DNA of 64,000 bases from Okeania sp. SIO2C9 (lineage in GTDB: Bacteria; Cyanobacteriota; Cyanobacteriia; Cyanobacteriales; Microcoleaceae). This document shows, one piece after another, positions 11,254-20,256 of the stretch (positions are counted from its first letter, which is position 1; every line of letters starts with the position of its first letter). The stretch lies in the NCBI RefSeq assembly GCF_010672455.1, contig NZ_JAAHGO010000028.1:1-64000 (forward strand). Direction: 5' to 3'. The notes beneath the pieces are model-generated. The model ran no database searches and was not told the DNA's origin. It worked only from the letters and a program-made list of their open reading frames with translations. The position numbers and the translations under genes were made by a program.

Positions 11254-12459
11254 ATGCGTAAATTTTTACTAATATTAGCAGCAGGGTTATTATCGGTCTG
11301 GATAAGTGGATGTGAATCTCTACCATTTTTTAACAGAGGAAACAGTTCTACTGCCAATACTCCAGAAGCCTCTCCTACTGCAATAGACCCTCCTGAATCT
11401 CCTTCTCCAATTCTTTCTGTTGACGAACCTTTCCCATCTCCAGATGTTCCTCAAAAGTCAGATACGGCAAAAGATTTAATTAGGTCTACAGACCCGAATC
11501 AAAGAACACAATCCCTCCAACAAGAAGTTCAAACTCAAAAACCTACTTCTATTTCAAGCATTCCAGATACCAGAGACCCCTTCTCCAATTTACCAACTAT
11601 TCCAGTACCAAGTCGGAGACCGGATCGAACAGGAGATTCTGTATCTACCCAACTTCCTGAATTAGATAGTCAGCAAGTACCAAATATTCCAACTCTACCA
11701 GAAACCAAATCCCCTTCCTCTTGGAGGGAACCAGAGTCAACTGCAATCAGAACAAACCAAGGGACGGACTCAAACCAAGTTGCTCAACAACAAAATTCAC
11801 AACAGCCATCTGCCACAAACAGACAAAATTCAAGTTCAGCTCAATCACCCCCTCCATCAAGGCAAACGGCAACTCCATCAAGGCAAACAGCAACTCCATC
11901 AAGGCAAACAGCCAACAGTAAGCTACCGCAAAATACTAACAAACAAGCAGCATTAAAAAACAATACTCAGTCAGGAAAAAATAATAATACAACAGTTGCA
12001 GCTCATCCTCCAGGTACTACACAACAATCACAATCTCAAGAGCCACCATCTCCACCAAAACCCCCAGAGTTACCCAGTTCATCGACTCAACAAGTACCAG
12101 GTTTACCAGAACTGCCAATAGGGTCAACCCCGCCTCCTCAGTGGCGAGGGCCAGGCTTTCCACCACCACCGCCACCACCACCACCACCACCGCCACCACC
12201 ACCACCGCCACCAGATACAACTATTGCCGACGGTATAGAAGTTAGCGGAGTTGTGCAAGTAGGACATCAAAAGCAAATCATTGTTAAGGTTCCTACAGAA
12301 CCTACAAGTAGATATGTAAAAATTGGACAACGATTAGCTAATGGTAAGGTATTGGTAAAGCGAGTGGACTTTAAAACAGGAGCTGACCCAGTTGTCGTGT
12401 TTGAGCAAAGTGGTGTGGAAATTCAAAAAGAGGTAGGTAGTCAACCAACAACTGAGTAG
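11254..12459 (+). CDS. putative lipoprotein with polyproline tract and conserved C-terminal domain
   Basis: I start at the ATG giving MRKFLLILAAGLLSVWISGCES, because it yields a lipoprotein signal with lipobox ISGC; an upstream in-frame start at 11215 (TTG) would bury it. The 401-residue protein continues with a Ser/Pro/Gln-rich linker that includes three SRQTATP repeats, then TPPPQWRGPGF, a run of about 18 prolines, and a folded-looking domain (VSGVVQVGHQKQIIVKVPTEPTSRYVKIGQRLANGKVLVKRVDF) near the end. That domain sits where such proteins would carry a pilus- or wall-associated module, but I do not recognise the family. It overlaps no neighbour and lies 35-75 bp after its paralogue. Confidence 0.75.
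   Translation: MRKFLLILAAGLLSVWISGCESLPFFNRGNSSTANTPEASPTAIDPPESPSPILSVDEPFPSPDVPQKSDTAKDLIRSTDPNQRTQSLQQEVQTQKPTSISSIPDTRDPFSNLPTIPVPSRRPDRTGDSVSTQLPELDSQQVPNIPTLPETKSPSSWREPESTAIRTNQGTDSNQVAQQQNSQQPSATNRQNSSSAQSPPPSRQTATPSRQTATPSRQTANSKLPQNTNKQAALKNNTQSGKNNNTTVAAHPPGTTQQSQSQEPPSPPKPPELPSSSTQQVPGLPELPIGSTPPPQWRGPGFPPPPPPPPPPPPPPPPPPDTTIADGIEVSGVVQVGHQKQIIVKVPTEPTSRYVKIGQRLANGKVLVKRVDFKTGADPVVVFEQSGVEIQKEVGSQPTTE
12172..12213. repeat. CCACCACCG-type repeat encoding polyproline
   Basis: An imperfect CCA/CCG trinucleotide array encodes about 18 consecutive prolines. Such tracts are length-variable by slippage and stall ribosomes without EF-P. Confidence 0.9.
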
Positions 12460-13003
12460 TAAAAAAAATCAATTATCATAATTAAATTTCGTCAATTTTG
12501 ACTGCATGGAAAAACATAATTATGGAAAATTTATGCTGAATAAGAACTGGTAATAATAGATTTCATGGAAAGTCAAATTGAAAGAATTAAAAAAAGACAA
12601 AAAAAGAACATACTTTAAAAACACAATTGATAATTAGACAAAAAAGTAGTTTGATTATGTGCCTAGTCAAGAGAAAATAAAAAATCATGATTTTAAACTA
12701 TTGAAAAATAGTTCAGTAAAATTGAGATAATTTAATTAAAGTTATTGCCGATTAAGGCAATCAAGGAATTGCAAAAATTTATCAATTAAGTAAAACACCG
12801 ATTAAGAAAAATAAAGAGAAAAAGTTAACAAAATAAGAGAAAAAATATAATCGTCAACTTAATAGATGACGAATGAAAGTAGAACATATTCTAATCCTGA
12901 ACAAAATCTTAGAATCAATTTCCACAGTTCTGTGCAACTGTATATAATGGAATCAAGAAATAACAGAAACTCTTTAAATTAATAAATAGGCTTGATATCG
13001 GCT
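12460..13003. other. AT-rich intergenic region
   Basis: About 540 bp, very A-rich, without recognisable gene, repeat or hairpin terminator. Confidence 0.45.
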
Positions 13004-13735
13004 ATGGTGCTATCAATAAAACAACTAAAAATAGCGATATTAACAGGTTCTTGCCTGGGATACACAATTTTGATGTGGCATCCTCAGTCCTTAATGGCAC
13101 AAGAACAAACAGAAGCACCTTTTTGTGAAGGAAACCCTCCTACTGGCAGAGTTAAATGCAATTATCCCAATGGAGATAATTATGCTGGAGATTTTGTCAA
13201 TGGAAGACCAGAAGGAAGTGGTGTATATGTCTATGCTAATCGTAATCGCTACGAAGGACAGTTTCGGAATGGCTTTCCTAATGGACAGGGTACTTTTATA
13301 TTCTCTGATGATTCCAGAGTGACAGGAGTCTTCCAAAATGGACAGATTAGGTCAGGTACAATTATTTTCGCCAATGGCGATCGCTTTGTTGGAGAATTTA
13401 ACTTAGTGGAGAATCTCTCTAGTAATGTGATTAGTAGTCAGCCTACTGGTCAAGGTCAATTCATTTATGCTAATGGCGATCGCTATGAGGGAGAATTCTT
13501 TGCTGGTTCTCCTTTTGGCCCAGGAGTTTTTACTCGTGCTGATGGCATACGATGTCAAGGAGATTTTTATAATTCAGAACTAGATGGTAGAGGAAGGTGT
13601 ACATATCCTAATGGAATTCGTTATCAAGGAGAGTTAAGAGGAGGAATACCTCATGGTGTCGGGATTATTATAGATGCTGAAGGAAAACGATTTCCAGGAG
13701 TATTCCGTAATGGTCAAAGGCAAGAAGAAACATAG
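13004..13735 (+). CDS. secreted MORN-repeat protein
   Basis: The ATG at 13004 (MVLSIKQLKIAIL) is preferred to an in-frame TTG four codons upstream. A signal segment (LKIAILTGSCLGYTILMW, cleavage after SLMAQ) is followed by about eight MORN repeats of the form YPNGDNYAGDFVNGRPEGSG / YANGDRYEGEFFAGSPFGPG, spanning residues 50 to 235. MORN repeats form an extended beta-meander that binds membranes or partners; several cyanobacteria have exported versions of unknown role. HIP1-related GCGATCGC sites sit within the repeats. Confidence 0.85.
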   Translation: MVLSIKQLKIAILTGSCLGYTILMWHPQSLMAQEQTEAPFCEGNPPTGRVKCNYPNGDNYAGDFVNGRPEGSGVYVYANRNRYEGQFRNGFPNGQGTFIFSDDSRVTGVFQNGQIRSGTIIFANGDRFVGEFNLVENLSSNVISSQPTGQGQFIYANGDRYEGEFFAGSPFGPGVFTRADGIRCQGDFYNSELDGRGRCTYPNGIRYQGELRGGIPHGVGIIIDAEGKRFPGVFRNGQRQEET

Positions 13736-14478
13736 TAGACATATCCAGAAAAAGATGGAGTAGGGAGTAGGGAGTAGGGGGAAAAATTTGATAATTTCTG
13801 TGGGGTAATTGATTTTATTTTTTATTATTTAGATATGTCTAGTAGTAAATAATACTATCTATGATATAGCATTTCCCATACTCGTGAGGTACAGAATTTT
13901 TTGGCTTTGGTAAGTGGAAAATTAGAGGAGTATAAAGATAAAGAAAATAACTGTACTTCATAACTGTGGGAATTGCTATAGATGAAAAATTCCTCATTTA
14001 GAATAGGACGGAGATGAAGGAAGAATATAAAACCTTTTTGGTCTTCAGTCAACAATAGTAGAAAAGGCAAAGCTATTCTAAAAGCTATGTAATATCAGAG
14101 CTGTTTTGTGTAATGAGAAAACAGCTCCCCTTGCTTCAATACCAAATATCTCTATTGTCTCTGCTTTTTTCTGACTTATTTGTAACCCACATTCCGCACT
14201 TCAATTTATATCATTAAAAGTCAAACCATTTATTGATACTTTGAGAAAGTACGAAACTTGAATTTGTCAGACTTATTTACCACTATGAATTAGAGAAGAT
14301 AAAATAATTATAAATTGAATGAGAAAATAATTTTATAGACTTACATAATAATTTGACTATTTACTATTGTCTCAATATCCACAAGAACTCACAGCTTAAA
14401 TTAAAATTGGTATATAAATCTTAAAAAGAATAAAATGTAGAAATATTTAATTGCCAAGAGCAAACCAATTAAAACAAA
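13736..14478. other. gene-free intergenic region
   Basis: About 740 bp. A short GGAGTAG heptamer repeat lies at about 13757-13780. The remainder is AT-rich with no feature I can support. Confidence 0.45.
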
Positions 14479-15099
14479 ATGACAGCAAGCACCTCTACTT
14501 CCTCTGGAAACCAGCAGTTTCCCTTTAATTTTGCCCCCCATGCTACACAAGATAGTGATTTTCTCCAACAACTAGAATTTATTCCTGGCTTAAAAGAAAT
14601 ATTGACAATTAGACAAGTTCATGCTCTAGAACACGCTACAGTTTGGGTACTGAGTGAATTAGCAAACTCAGGAAATTCAACATCTTATGACGAATCAATT
14701 GGAGGAATGTCCACACCACAAGGATTTTACCTTTATGGTTCAGTAAATCCATCTCAATTAGAGCACGCAGTAGAAATAGCATTACAGCGAATTACTTCTG
14801 GAGAATGGAACTTGGCAGTACATCCTAGATGTGGCACAAATTTATCAGTGGCAATGACCCTCACTCTAGGATTGGCTCTAGGTATAAATACACTTATGCC
14901 CAGGAAACCAATTGAGCAACTCTTAGGTTTTGGCATTGCAGCTACGGCAGCGATCCAAGTAGCACCAGAGCTAGGTAATTTAGCCCAAAAATATTTAACA
15001 ACCGCTATTCCTTTCAATTTAAGAGTGGTAAATATTTCTGTAACTCAAGATTTATGGGGCCGTCCAGCTCATTTTGTTCAAGTATCCTGGCTCAATTAA
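14479..15099 (+). CDS. DUF6391-type conserved cyanobacterial protein
   Basis: A 206-residue protein with a soluble N-terminal half containing a conserved-looking HALEHATVWVL motif (residues 51-61) and HPRCGTNLSVAM (114-125), followed by hydrophobic segments (TLTLGLALGINTLM and LLGFGIAATAAIQVAPELGN) that may cross the membrane. The combination fits the DUF6391 family known from cyanobacteria and chloroflexi; the His-Glu and Cys pairs hint at metal or redox chemistry, but no activity is established. Ninety bases upstream of psaE on the same strand. Confidence 0.7.
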   Translation: MTASTSTSSGNQQFPFNFAPHATQDSDFLQQLEFIPGLKEILTIRQVHALEHATVWVLSELANSGNSTSYDESIGGMSTPQGFYLYGSVNPSQLEHAVEIALQRITSGEWNLAVHPRCGTNLSVAMTLTLGLALGINTLMPRKPIEQLLGFGIAATAAIQVAPELGNLAQKYLTTAIPFNLRVVNISVTQDLWGRPAHFVQVSWLN

Positions 15100-15189
15100 T
15101 TGCAACAAAACTTAAAAAAATCTCAGACTGAAAAGATATAGTATGAGAGGACGATTTTACCATTATTAAATTTTAAGGAAAAAAAATTC

Positions 15190-15420
15190 ATGGTTCAACG
15201 TGGTTCTAAAGTTCGGATTTTACGCAAAGAATCCTACTGGTATAACGAAATTGGTACAGTTGCTTCCGTGGACAAAAGTGGCATTAAGTACCCTGTTATT
15301 GTTCGCTTTGACAAAGTAAATTATGCAGGTTTTAGTGGTAGTGCAGCTGGCGTTAACACTAATAACTTTGGTACCTCAGAAGTAGTAGAGGTAGAAGCTC
15401 CTAAAGGTAAAAAGAATTAG
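15190..15420 (+). CDS. psaE: photosystem I reaction centre subunit IV (PsaE)
   Basis: The 76-residue protein shows the PsaE SH3-like fold sequence: [43 protein letters not shown], and [12 protein letters not shown]. PsaE sits on the stromal/cytoplasmic face of photosystem I, where it helps dock ferredoxin and supports cyclic electron flow. A good Shine-Dalgarno (TAAGGA) precedes the ATG by 11 bp. Length is typical. Confidence 0.97.
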   Translation: MVQRGSKVRILRKESYWYNEIGTVASVDKSGIKYPVIVRFDKVNYAGFSGSAAGVNTNNFGTSEVVEVEAPKGKKN

Positions 15421-15429
15421 CCTCAAACT

Positions 15430-15920
15430 ATTCTTTGAACCCAGAGCTATAGCAAAACCTAAAAAGCTTCGGGAGGAAGTAAGCACTGCCCGTTTTAACG
15501 GCTGGTTGAATAACGACACGCGGGTAATAAAGCGGAGTGAAGTTCTGCCATAATAGAAATAGCAAGTAAGAACAAGGTTTGTCTCCATGATCTCTAGCTA
15601 GTGCGGTGAAATTCGGGTGGACAGGAGACGGGGAATTGATTTCCTACGACAGTTGTTTGCGTAGCATTCGACACCGAAAAGCAAGCAGGCAGCTAGAGCA
15701 GCGAGAAGATTGCTCCAACATATTGAGTAAAACCACTCGTGAAAGCTATTAAAAAAAGTAAGCTAACAGCTAGACAATAGTCTATGCCGAGAAGCCTAGA
15801 AGTCTGTTGACAGGCTTGAAGCAAATGTGGATTTATCCCATTTGCGGTTGGTTAACCGCAGAATCCAGGGTGTTTCAACCCCTGGAGATGTCAACTCAGT
15901 TGAACAATTCTAATTAAATA
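15430..15920 (+). ncRNA. candidate structured RNA, possibly an ORF-less HEARO/omega-RNA-type element
   Basis: This gene-free stretch is GC-richer than its surroundings and dense in complementary segments. Seen directly: GTCTCC (about 15582) with GGAGAC (about 15624); TGCGGTT-GGTT-AACCGCA near 15842; CCAGGG...CCCTGG near 15868; TCAACT/AGTTGA near 15890. Purine-rich GTGAAATTC and GCGGAGTGAAGTTC blocks also occur. No open reading frame explains it. Large hairpin-rich RNAs without a neighbouring ORF in cyanobacteria include HEARO (IscB omega) RNAs; that identity is a guess from general appearance. A GTTTGCGTAGCATTC short element lies inside it at 15655-15670. Confidence 0.35.
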
Positions 15921-16021
15921 AACAAAAATAGGCCAAAACTGGCTCGTATCGATGCTTAACTAGAAAAAATTTCTACAGTTTCTATATAATAATTAAGACT
16001 GTGAGAATTATAGTTAACACT

Positions 16022-16930
16022 GTGCCAGAACTGCCAGAAGTAGAAATAGTAAAACGAGGTCTCAATCAACTGACTCTCAATAAAAAAATAGTGGGTGGGG
16101 AAGTGTTGTTAGAACGCACAGTTGCCCACCCAATTTCTGTAGGTGATTTTTTGGGTGGCTTGCAGGGAAAAGCGATCGCGGGGTGGCATAGACGAGGTAA
16201 ATATTTATTTGCCCAACTCTACAAGTGGGACACAAAAACGCCAAAACTTACACAACTTAAAGAAAACCAAGATGGTTGGTTGGGAGTACATCTACGAATG
16301 ACAGGCCAACTGTTATGGGTAAAACCAGAAGAAAGTCTACATAAACACACGCGAGTGAGAATATTTTTTGGCGATCGCTCTTCAGGAAGTGGAGGTCATC
16401 CTACCAATGAATTAAGATTTGTAGACCAACGTACTTTTGGTCAGATGTGGGGAGTACCACCCGCAACAGAAATATCTCACATTATTACTGGTCTGAAAAA
16501 ACTAGGTCCTGAACCATTCTCCGCTGAATTTTGCCCAGAATATCTTACCAACAAACTTGACAAAAGACACAGAGCAATTAAAACAGCCCTTTTAGACCAG
16601 ACAACAATTGCTGGGTTGGGTAATATTTATGCTGATGAAGCACTATTTCTCAGTGGTATTAGACCAACAACTCTGTGCAAAGATTTGACGGAAACTCAAA
16701 TAGAACAACTTCATCTAGCTATACTCAAAGTATTACAAAACTCTATAGATGCAGGTGGTACAACATTCAGCAACTTCCTAAATGTTAAGGGAGTTAATGG
16801 CAATTATGGTGGTGTGGCTTGGGTTTATAATCGTGCTGGTCAACCATGTAGAATTTGTGATACTTCTTTAGAGAAAATTAAACTAGCGGGTAGGTCTACT
16901 CATTTTTGTCCTCAATGTCAAGAAGGTTAG
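16022..16930 (+). CDS. mutM: formamidopyrimidine-DNA glycosylase (MutM/Fpg)
   Basis: The start is taken as GTG at 16022, not the in-frame GTG at 16001, because the mature enzyme must begin PELPEVE: Pro2 is the N-terminal nucleophile and Glu3 the general acid. The 302-residue product has the beta-sandwich domain, a helix-two-turn-helix (LLDQTTIAGLGNIYADEALF near 190-210) and a C-terminal zinc finger (CRICDTSLEKIK...FCPQC). It excises 8-oxoguanine and formamidopyrimidines and nicks the abasic site. The segment HPTNELRFVDQRTFG is typical. A GCGATCGC site lies within the gene. Confidence 0.96.
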   Translation: MPELPEVEIVKRGLNQLTLNKKIVGGEVLLERTVAHPISVGDFLGGLQGKAIAGWHRRGKYLFAQLYKWDTKTPKLTQLKENQDGWLGVHLRMTGQLLWVKPEESLHKHTRVRIFFGDRSSGSGGHPTNELRFVDQRTFGQMWGVPPATEISHIITGLKKLGPEPFSAEFCPEYLTNKLDKRHRAIKTALLDQTTIAGLGNIYADEALFLSGIRPTTLCKDLTETQIEQLHLAILKVLQNSIDAGGTTFSNFLNVKGVNGNYGGVAWVYNRAGQPCRICDTSLEKIKLAGRSTHFCPQCQEG

Positions 16931-17094
16931 TAGAAGCTAAGAGTTGTCTGCTCGTACTTAATCTTCCTGCTATAAGACCAGATTTTGGTAGCCCCCTATA
17001 ATATTTTTCGGTAACTGTTAGGCTCAACGTCGGGTCATTCACTCCCATTCCGTATTAGAATTTCAACAGAAAATACAAGGGATAGAAATTATAT

Positions 17095-17313
17095 ATGGCA
17101 GACATTAAAAAAGGTAGTGTAGTTCGTGTTGTGCGAGAAAAACTCGAAAATAGCTTAGAGGCCAAAGCTAGTGACACAAGGTTTCCTCCCTATATATTTG
17201 ATAGTAAGGGAGAAGTGGTTGATACCAAAGGAGATTACGCTTTTGTCAAATTCGGCAAAGTACCGACTCCAAATATCTGGTTGCGACTAGACCAGTTAGA
17301 AGAATTCCAGTAG
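17095..17313 (+). CDS. ndhO: NAD(P)H-quinone oxidoreductase subunit O
   Basis: The 72-residue protein matches Ndh[28 protein letters not shown], then [42 protein letters not shown]. NdhO is a small peripheral subunit of the cyanobacterial NDH-1 complexes on the cytoplasmic side and regulates cyclic electron flow. It stands alone here, 160 bp after mutM. Confidence 0.96.
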   Translation: MADIKKGSVVRVVREKLENSLEAKASDTRFPPYIFDSKGEVVDTKGDYAFVKFGKVPTPNIWLRLDQLEEFQ

Positions 17314-17347
17314 AAATACCTTTTTCCAACTTGATTCGTCAAGGGGT

Positions 17348-17377
17348 CTCCCGTTATAATCTGCGATTTAACGGGAG
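17348..17377 (+). repeat. left-end hairpin of the tnpB element
   Basis: Nine-base-pair perfect stem (CTCCCGTTA/TAACGGGAG) with a 12-base loop. It lies 35 bp after the ndhO stop and might also act on readthrough from ndhO, but it has no T-run. Confidence 0.8.
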
Positions 17378-17451
17378 GGGAATTGCCAACAGCAAATTAA
17401 ACAAGTATCAATTTATGTTCAAATATAGCAATAAAGAGTAGTATAAAAATT

Positions 17452-18705
17452 ATGATAATTACTCATTGCTACAAAATTCAGCCTGCTGGTGAACAGTCAG
17501 TCAAAATTGATAATTGGCTAGAACTGTTGCGAAGACATTGGAATTATGCTCTAGGTCAAAGACTAGACTGGTTAAATAGAACTAGATGTCAAGTTGACCG
17601 TTGTTCATTAATTTCATGTCCTATTGGTGAAATTTCTAGTAGACCAGATTATTATTTTCAACAATCAGCACTTAAACAGACAAAACAGTTATTTCCTGAG
17701 TACAAAGAAATATATTCAGAAGTTCAACAAATTAACTTACAAAGACTAGATAAAGCTTGGAAACGTTGGCTAATACCCGATAGTTCTGGTAAACGTGGAG
17801 GAAGACCAAGATTTAAAAAATCAGGAAAGTTAAGGTCATTTTGTTTCAGTAGAGTCAATCATCCCAAAGCAGTAATTAAATTTGATGGAAAACAAATAAT
17901 TACTACAAGGTTTGGAGCTATTCCTGTAATATTTCATAGACCAATTCCAGATGGATTTACGATTAAAACTGCAACTATAACCAAAAAGGCTGATGGTTAT
18001 TATGTAAGTTTTAGCTTAGAAGATAAGTCAGTTCCTAGTTTGATTTCTACAGAAGATATCAAAACTGCTGTAGGTATTGACGTAGGGTTAAAAGAATTTT
18101 TGACTACTAATACTGGTGAGACTGTTTCTGTTCCTAAATTTTATAGAAAATCTCAATCTAATTTAGCAAGAAAGCAAAGAAAAATAGCTAGAAAAGAAAT
18201 TGGGTCTAATAACTGGAAAAAGGCACAAAATAGAATAGCTAGACTACATCAACATATAGCCAGGCAAAGAGAAGATTTCCACTATAAGACTGCTCATAAA
18301 TTAGTTAAACAATATGACATTATTGCAGTTGAAAACTTAAATATTAGAGGTTTAGCAAAAAATACTAAACTATCAAAATCAATTTATGATGTAGCTTGGG
18401 GTAATTTTATGGAAAAATTGAATGCAGTGGCGGTAAAACGCGGTGTTCATCTAATCAAAATTAATCCTCACAATACGTCACAAAATTGTAGTAATTGTGG
18501 TCAAAAAGTGCCTAAGACTTTATCCGTTAGAATTCATTCTTGTCCTAAATGTCAAGTAGTTTTAGACAGGGACGAAAATGCAGCAATTAACATTTTAAAT
18601 AAAGCGTTAAACGAGGTGGGTATCATCTTGTCTGCTTGTGGAGGCTTAGACGGTGGTCAGCCTGTGAAACAAGAAACTTCTTTGTTTGAGAAGCTCCCGT
18701 TATAA
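17452..18705 (+). CDS. tnpB: TnpB RNA-guided nuclease / OrfB, apparently intact
   Basis: The 417-residue protein retains the full RuvC triad: Asp in AVGIDVGLKEF (about residue 208), Glu in IIAVENLNIRGL (about 288) and Asp in VLDRDENAAINI (about 373). The zinc ribbon is CSNCG...CPKC. It belongs to the group with the CQVDRCSLISCPIG and PDYYFQQSAL segment in its N-terminus, as does the broken copy at 29397-30623. The stop codon lies inside the right-end hairpin, so the gene and the putative guide RNA overlap. Among the tnpB genes in this window it is one of two that look functional. Function in cis would be to cut the donor-joint site guided by flanking RNA. Confidence 0.92.
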   Translation: MIITHCYKIQPAGEQSVKIDNWLELLRRHWNYALGQRLDWLNRTRCQVDRCSLISCPIGEISSRPDYYFQQSALKQTKQLFPEYKEIYSEVQQINLQRLDKAWKRWLIPDSSGKRGGRPRFKKSGKLRSFCFSRVNHPKAVIKFDGKQIITTRFGAIPVIFHRPIPDGFTIKTATITKKADGYYVSFSLEDKSVPSLISTEDIKTAVGIDVGLKEFLTTNTGETVSVPKFYRKSQSNLARKQRKIARKEIGSNNWKKAQNRIARLHQHIARQREDFHYKTAHKLVKQYDIIAVENLNIRGLAKNTKLSKSIYDVAWGNFMEKLNAVAVKRGVHLIKINPHNTSQNCSNCGQKVPKTLSVRIHSCPKCQVVLDRDENAAINILNKALNEVGIILSACGGLDGGQPVKQETSLFEKLPL

Positions 18706-18723
18706 TCTTCGATTTAACGGGAG
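18694..18723 (+). repeat. right-end hairpin overlapping the tnpB stop codon
   Basis: Same stem as the left hairpin; the tnpB TAA (18703-18705) falls in its loop. In TnpB systems the 3' end of tnpB and the right end encode the guide RNA scaffold, so the structure may serve both roles. Confidence 0.75.
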
Positions 18724-18779
18724 AGAACTTCACTGGCGTTTATTGGTGATTTCATAAATATATATAAGGGAATCTGGAG

Positions 18780-19265
18780 ATGTCAACAGAAAATCAGAGT
18801 TTAGAAGCAGAAACAAATATTAATTTAGAGCACGCTCAAGAAAGTGTTGAAGATATAAATAAAACTCGTTTACTGCTTACTTTATGGGATTTAGGAGGAG
18901 AAGGAGAGACGGCAATAGGAGTAAAAAAAAGTGAATTAACTACCAGAGTTAAAAGGAAAAAATACGGTAAAAAAATAGGTAAATATCAAGGAGTATATGA
19001 GGAGTTAGAAAAATCAGGAGCAATTAGAATTGAGGTGAAAAATAGAGCAGTATTAGTTTTTATTACAGATATAGGTAAGCAAATGTTGGGAAAGGGTTTA
19101 CAAAATCCTGATTTTAATTTTGAAGGAACTGTAGTAGCTGCGAGGTTAGCAAATACACTTTTGAGATGGATACGAGAAATAGGTAATCATAGAAATTTGA
19201 CAATGGAGATAGAAACAACGGCAATTTCCGAAATTCCTGAAGTAAAGCTACACGAAGACGAATAA
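18780..19265 (+). CDS. hypothetical protein, possible winged-helix fold
   Basis: The 161-residue protein is not recognised. Residues 27-110 (NKTRLLLTLWDLGGEGETAIGVKKSELTTRVKR...YQGVYEELEKSGAIRIEVKNRAVLVFITDIGKQML) alternate helices and a beta hairpin in the manner of a winged helix: helix, GGEGE turn, a recognition-like helix with basic residues KRKKYGKK, then a wing. The C-terminal part is helical and acidic. Base composition is like its neighbours. It starts 57 bp after the tnpB element end, so it could be host sequence flanking the insertion. Confidence 0.6.
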   Translation: MSTENQSLEAETNINLEHAQESVEDINKTRLLLTLWDLGGEGETAIGVKKSELTTRVKRKKYGKKIGKYQGVYEELEKSGAIRIEVKNRAVLVFITDIGKQMLGKGLQNPDFNFEGTVVAARLANTLLRWIREIGNHRNLTMEIETTAISEIPEVKLHEDE

Positions 19266-19284
19266 TAATGAATTTATAGAAGTA

Positions 19285-19425
19285 ATGTTATGGCAATGGA
19301 ATGGAACAATTAGACAAAGCTATATTTATGACCGAATAGGGAAAATTATAGATATCTTTTATGAACCAGATTTGGTATTAATTGGTAAGTATAAAAAATT
19401 GAATAAAATTATTTATGATAATTAG
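19285..19425 (+). CDS. possible small ORF (46 residues), perhaps a gene remnant
   Basis: MLWQWNGTIRQSYIYDRIGK... runs 46 codons. The composition is protein-like, but no family is recognised and no good ribosome site is seen. It may be a fragment of a decayed gene together with 19562-19729. Confidence 0.25.
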   Translation: MLWQWNGTIRQSYIYDRIGKIIDIFYEPDLVLIGKYKKLNKIIYDN

Positions 19426-19561
19426 TAAGGCAATAACTGTTACTACTATTGACTACTAGGTTTTAGGTGGTAGGTATTGAGTTTTAGGTGGCACATAATT
19501 ATGAAATTTATTAACTTGTCTATCTTTAATCTACAGGCAACTTTGATGAAAATATTATTCT

Positions 19562-19729
19562 ATGCAACTTAGAAATAAATTGGGTATTAGAAATGAGTTT
19601 GGCATTAGAGATGAAATTTACAGATTATTCAGGGAAAAAGGAATAGAAAATTTACATCAAGAATTACTGCTAGATTGTGAATATCTAGATGGTTTAACTT
19701 TGGAAAAGTTACATAATCAAACTATGTAG
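19562..19729 (+). CDS. possible small ORF (55 residues), perhaps a gene remnant
   Basis: MQLRNKLGIRNEFGIRDEIYR...LTLEKLHNQTM, 55 codons, helical and charged. No family recognised; could be degenerate coding sequence. Confidence 0.25.
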   Translation: MQLRNKLGIRNEFGIRDEIYRLFREKGIENLHQELLLDCEYLDGLTLEKLHNQTM

Positions 19730-20256
19730 AAAAACCCTGCTACTTGGAATTATTCTGTTAATTGCATAGATAAGGTAGGAATAATTTAGAGTTAGAAGCT
19801 TTCAGGAATGGAAAAATCAAAGCAAAAAATCTTCAACCTGGTGATGTAATAGTGAGACTTTGATATTTTCGACGGTGAAAATGGCTTTAAACTCAACAGT
19901 AGCAAGAAAAAATAAGAAATTCAGGCTAACAATAACTCTTTGCGTAGCATGACCCAGGAAAATCTAGATATATTAAGAAATAGGCTATTTTGATGTTAAA
20001 GGATTACACAGCAAGGGTTTAATGCTTTTTCTGCTAAACTATATAGACATATTGTAAAATTAAAAATCCAATCAATTTTTATAGATAAATTATCAATTAT
20101 TTCTCCCTAGTCCCTCTTTTCTGGAGATGTCTAATGAGGTACAAGATTTGCGGTTTTAATGAAAAGAAAATCAAGTCTACCTCACTTACATCAACATAGG
20201 TATAACTATGAACATTCTGTTATAAACTACTCAAATTTATTAAATTCTAAACTAAT
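19730..20256. other. gene-free region upstream of the hydantoinase gene
   Basis: About 530 bp with scattered stops in all frames; resembles decayed coding sequence in places. No repeat recognised. Confidence 0.4.

Larger units (their letters stand above)
17348..18723 (+). mobile_element. tnpB element bounded by two near-identical hairpins
   Basis: A 30-base hairpin, stem CTCCCGTTA/TAACGGGAG, stands on the left (17348-17377) and again on the right (18694-18723), in direct orientation and differing at a single loop base. Between them is one intact tnpB. No tnpA is present. The hairpins are likely transposition ends and, on the right, part of the guide RNA scaffold. Exact ends are inferred from the hairpins. 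Confidence 0.7.

Noticed and set aside
12017-12330. Minus-strand frames over the polyproline region
   Set aside because: Products are Val/Trp-rich complements of CCA/CCG repeats, without start signals or family resemblance.
13855-14070. 71-codon minus-strand frame in the spacer before DUF6391
   Set aside because: No family resemblance, no ribosome site, AT-rich spacer composition.
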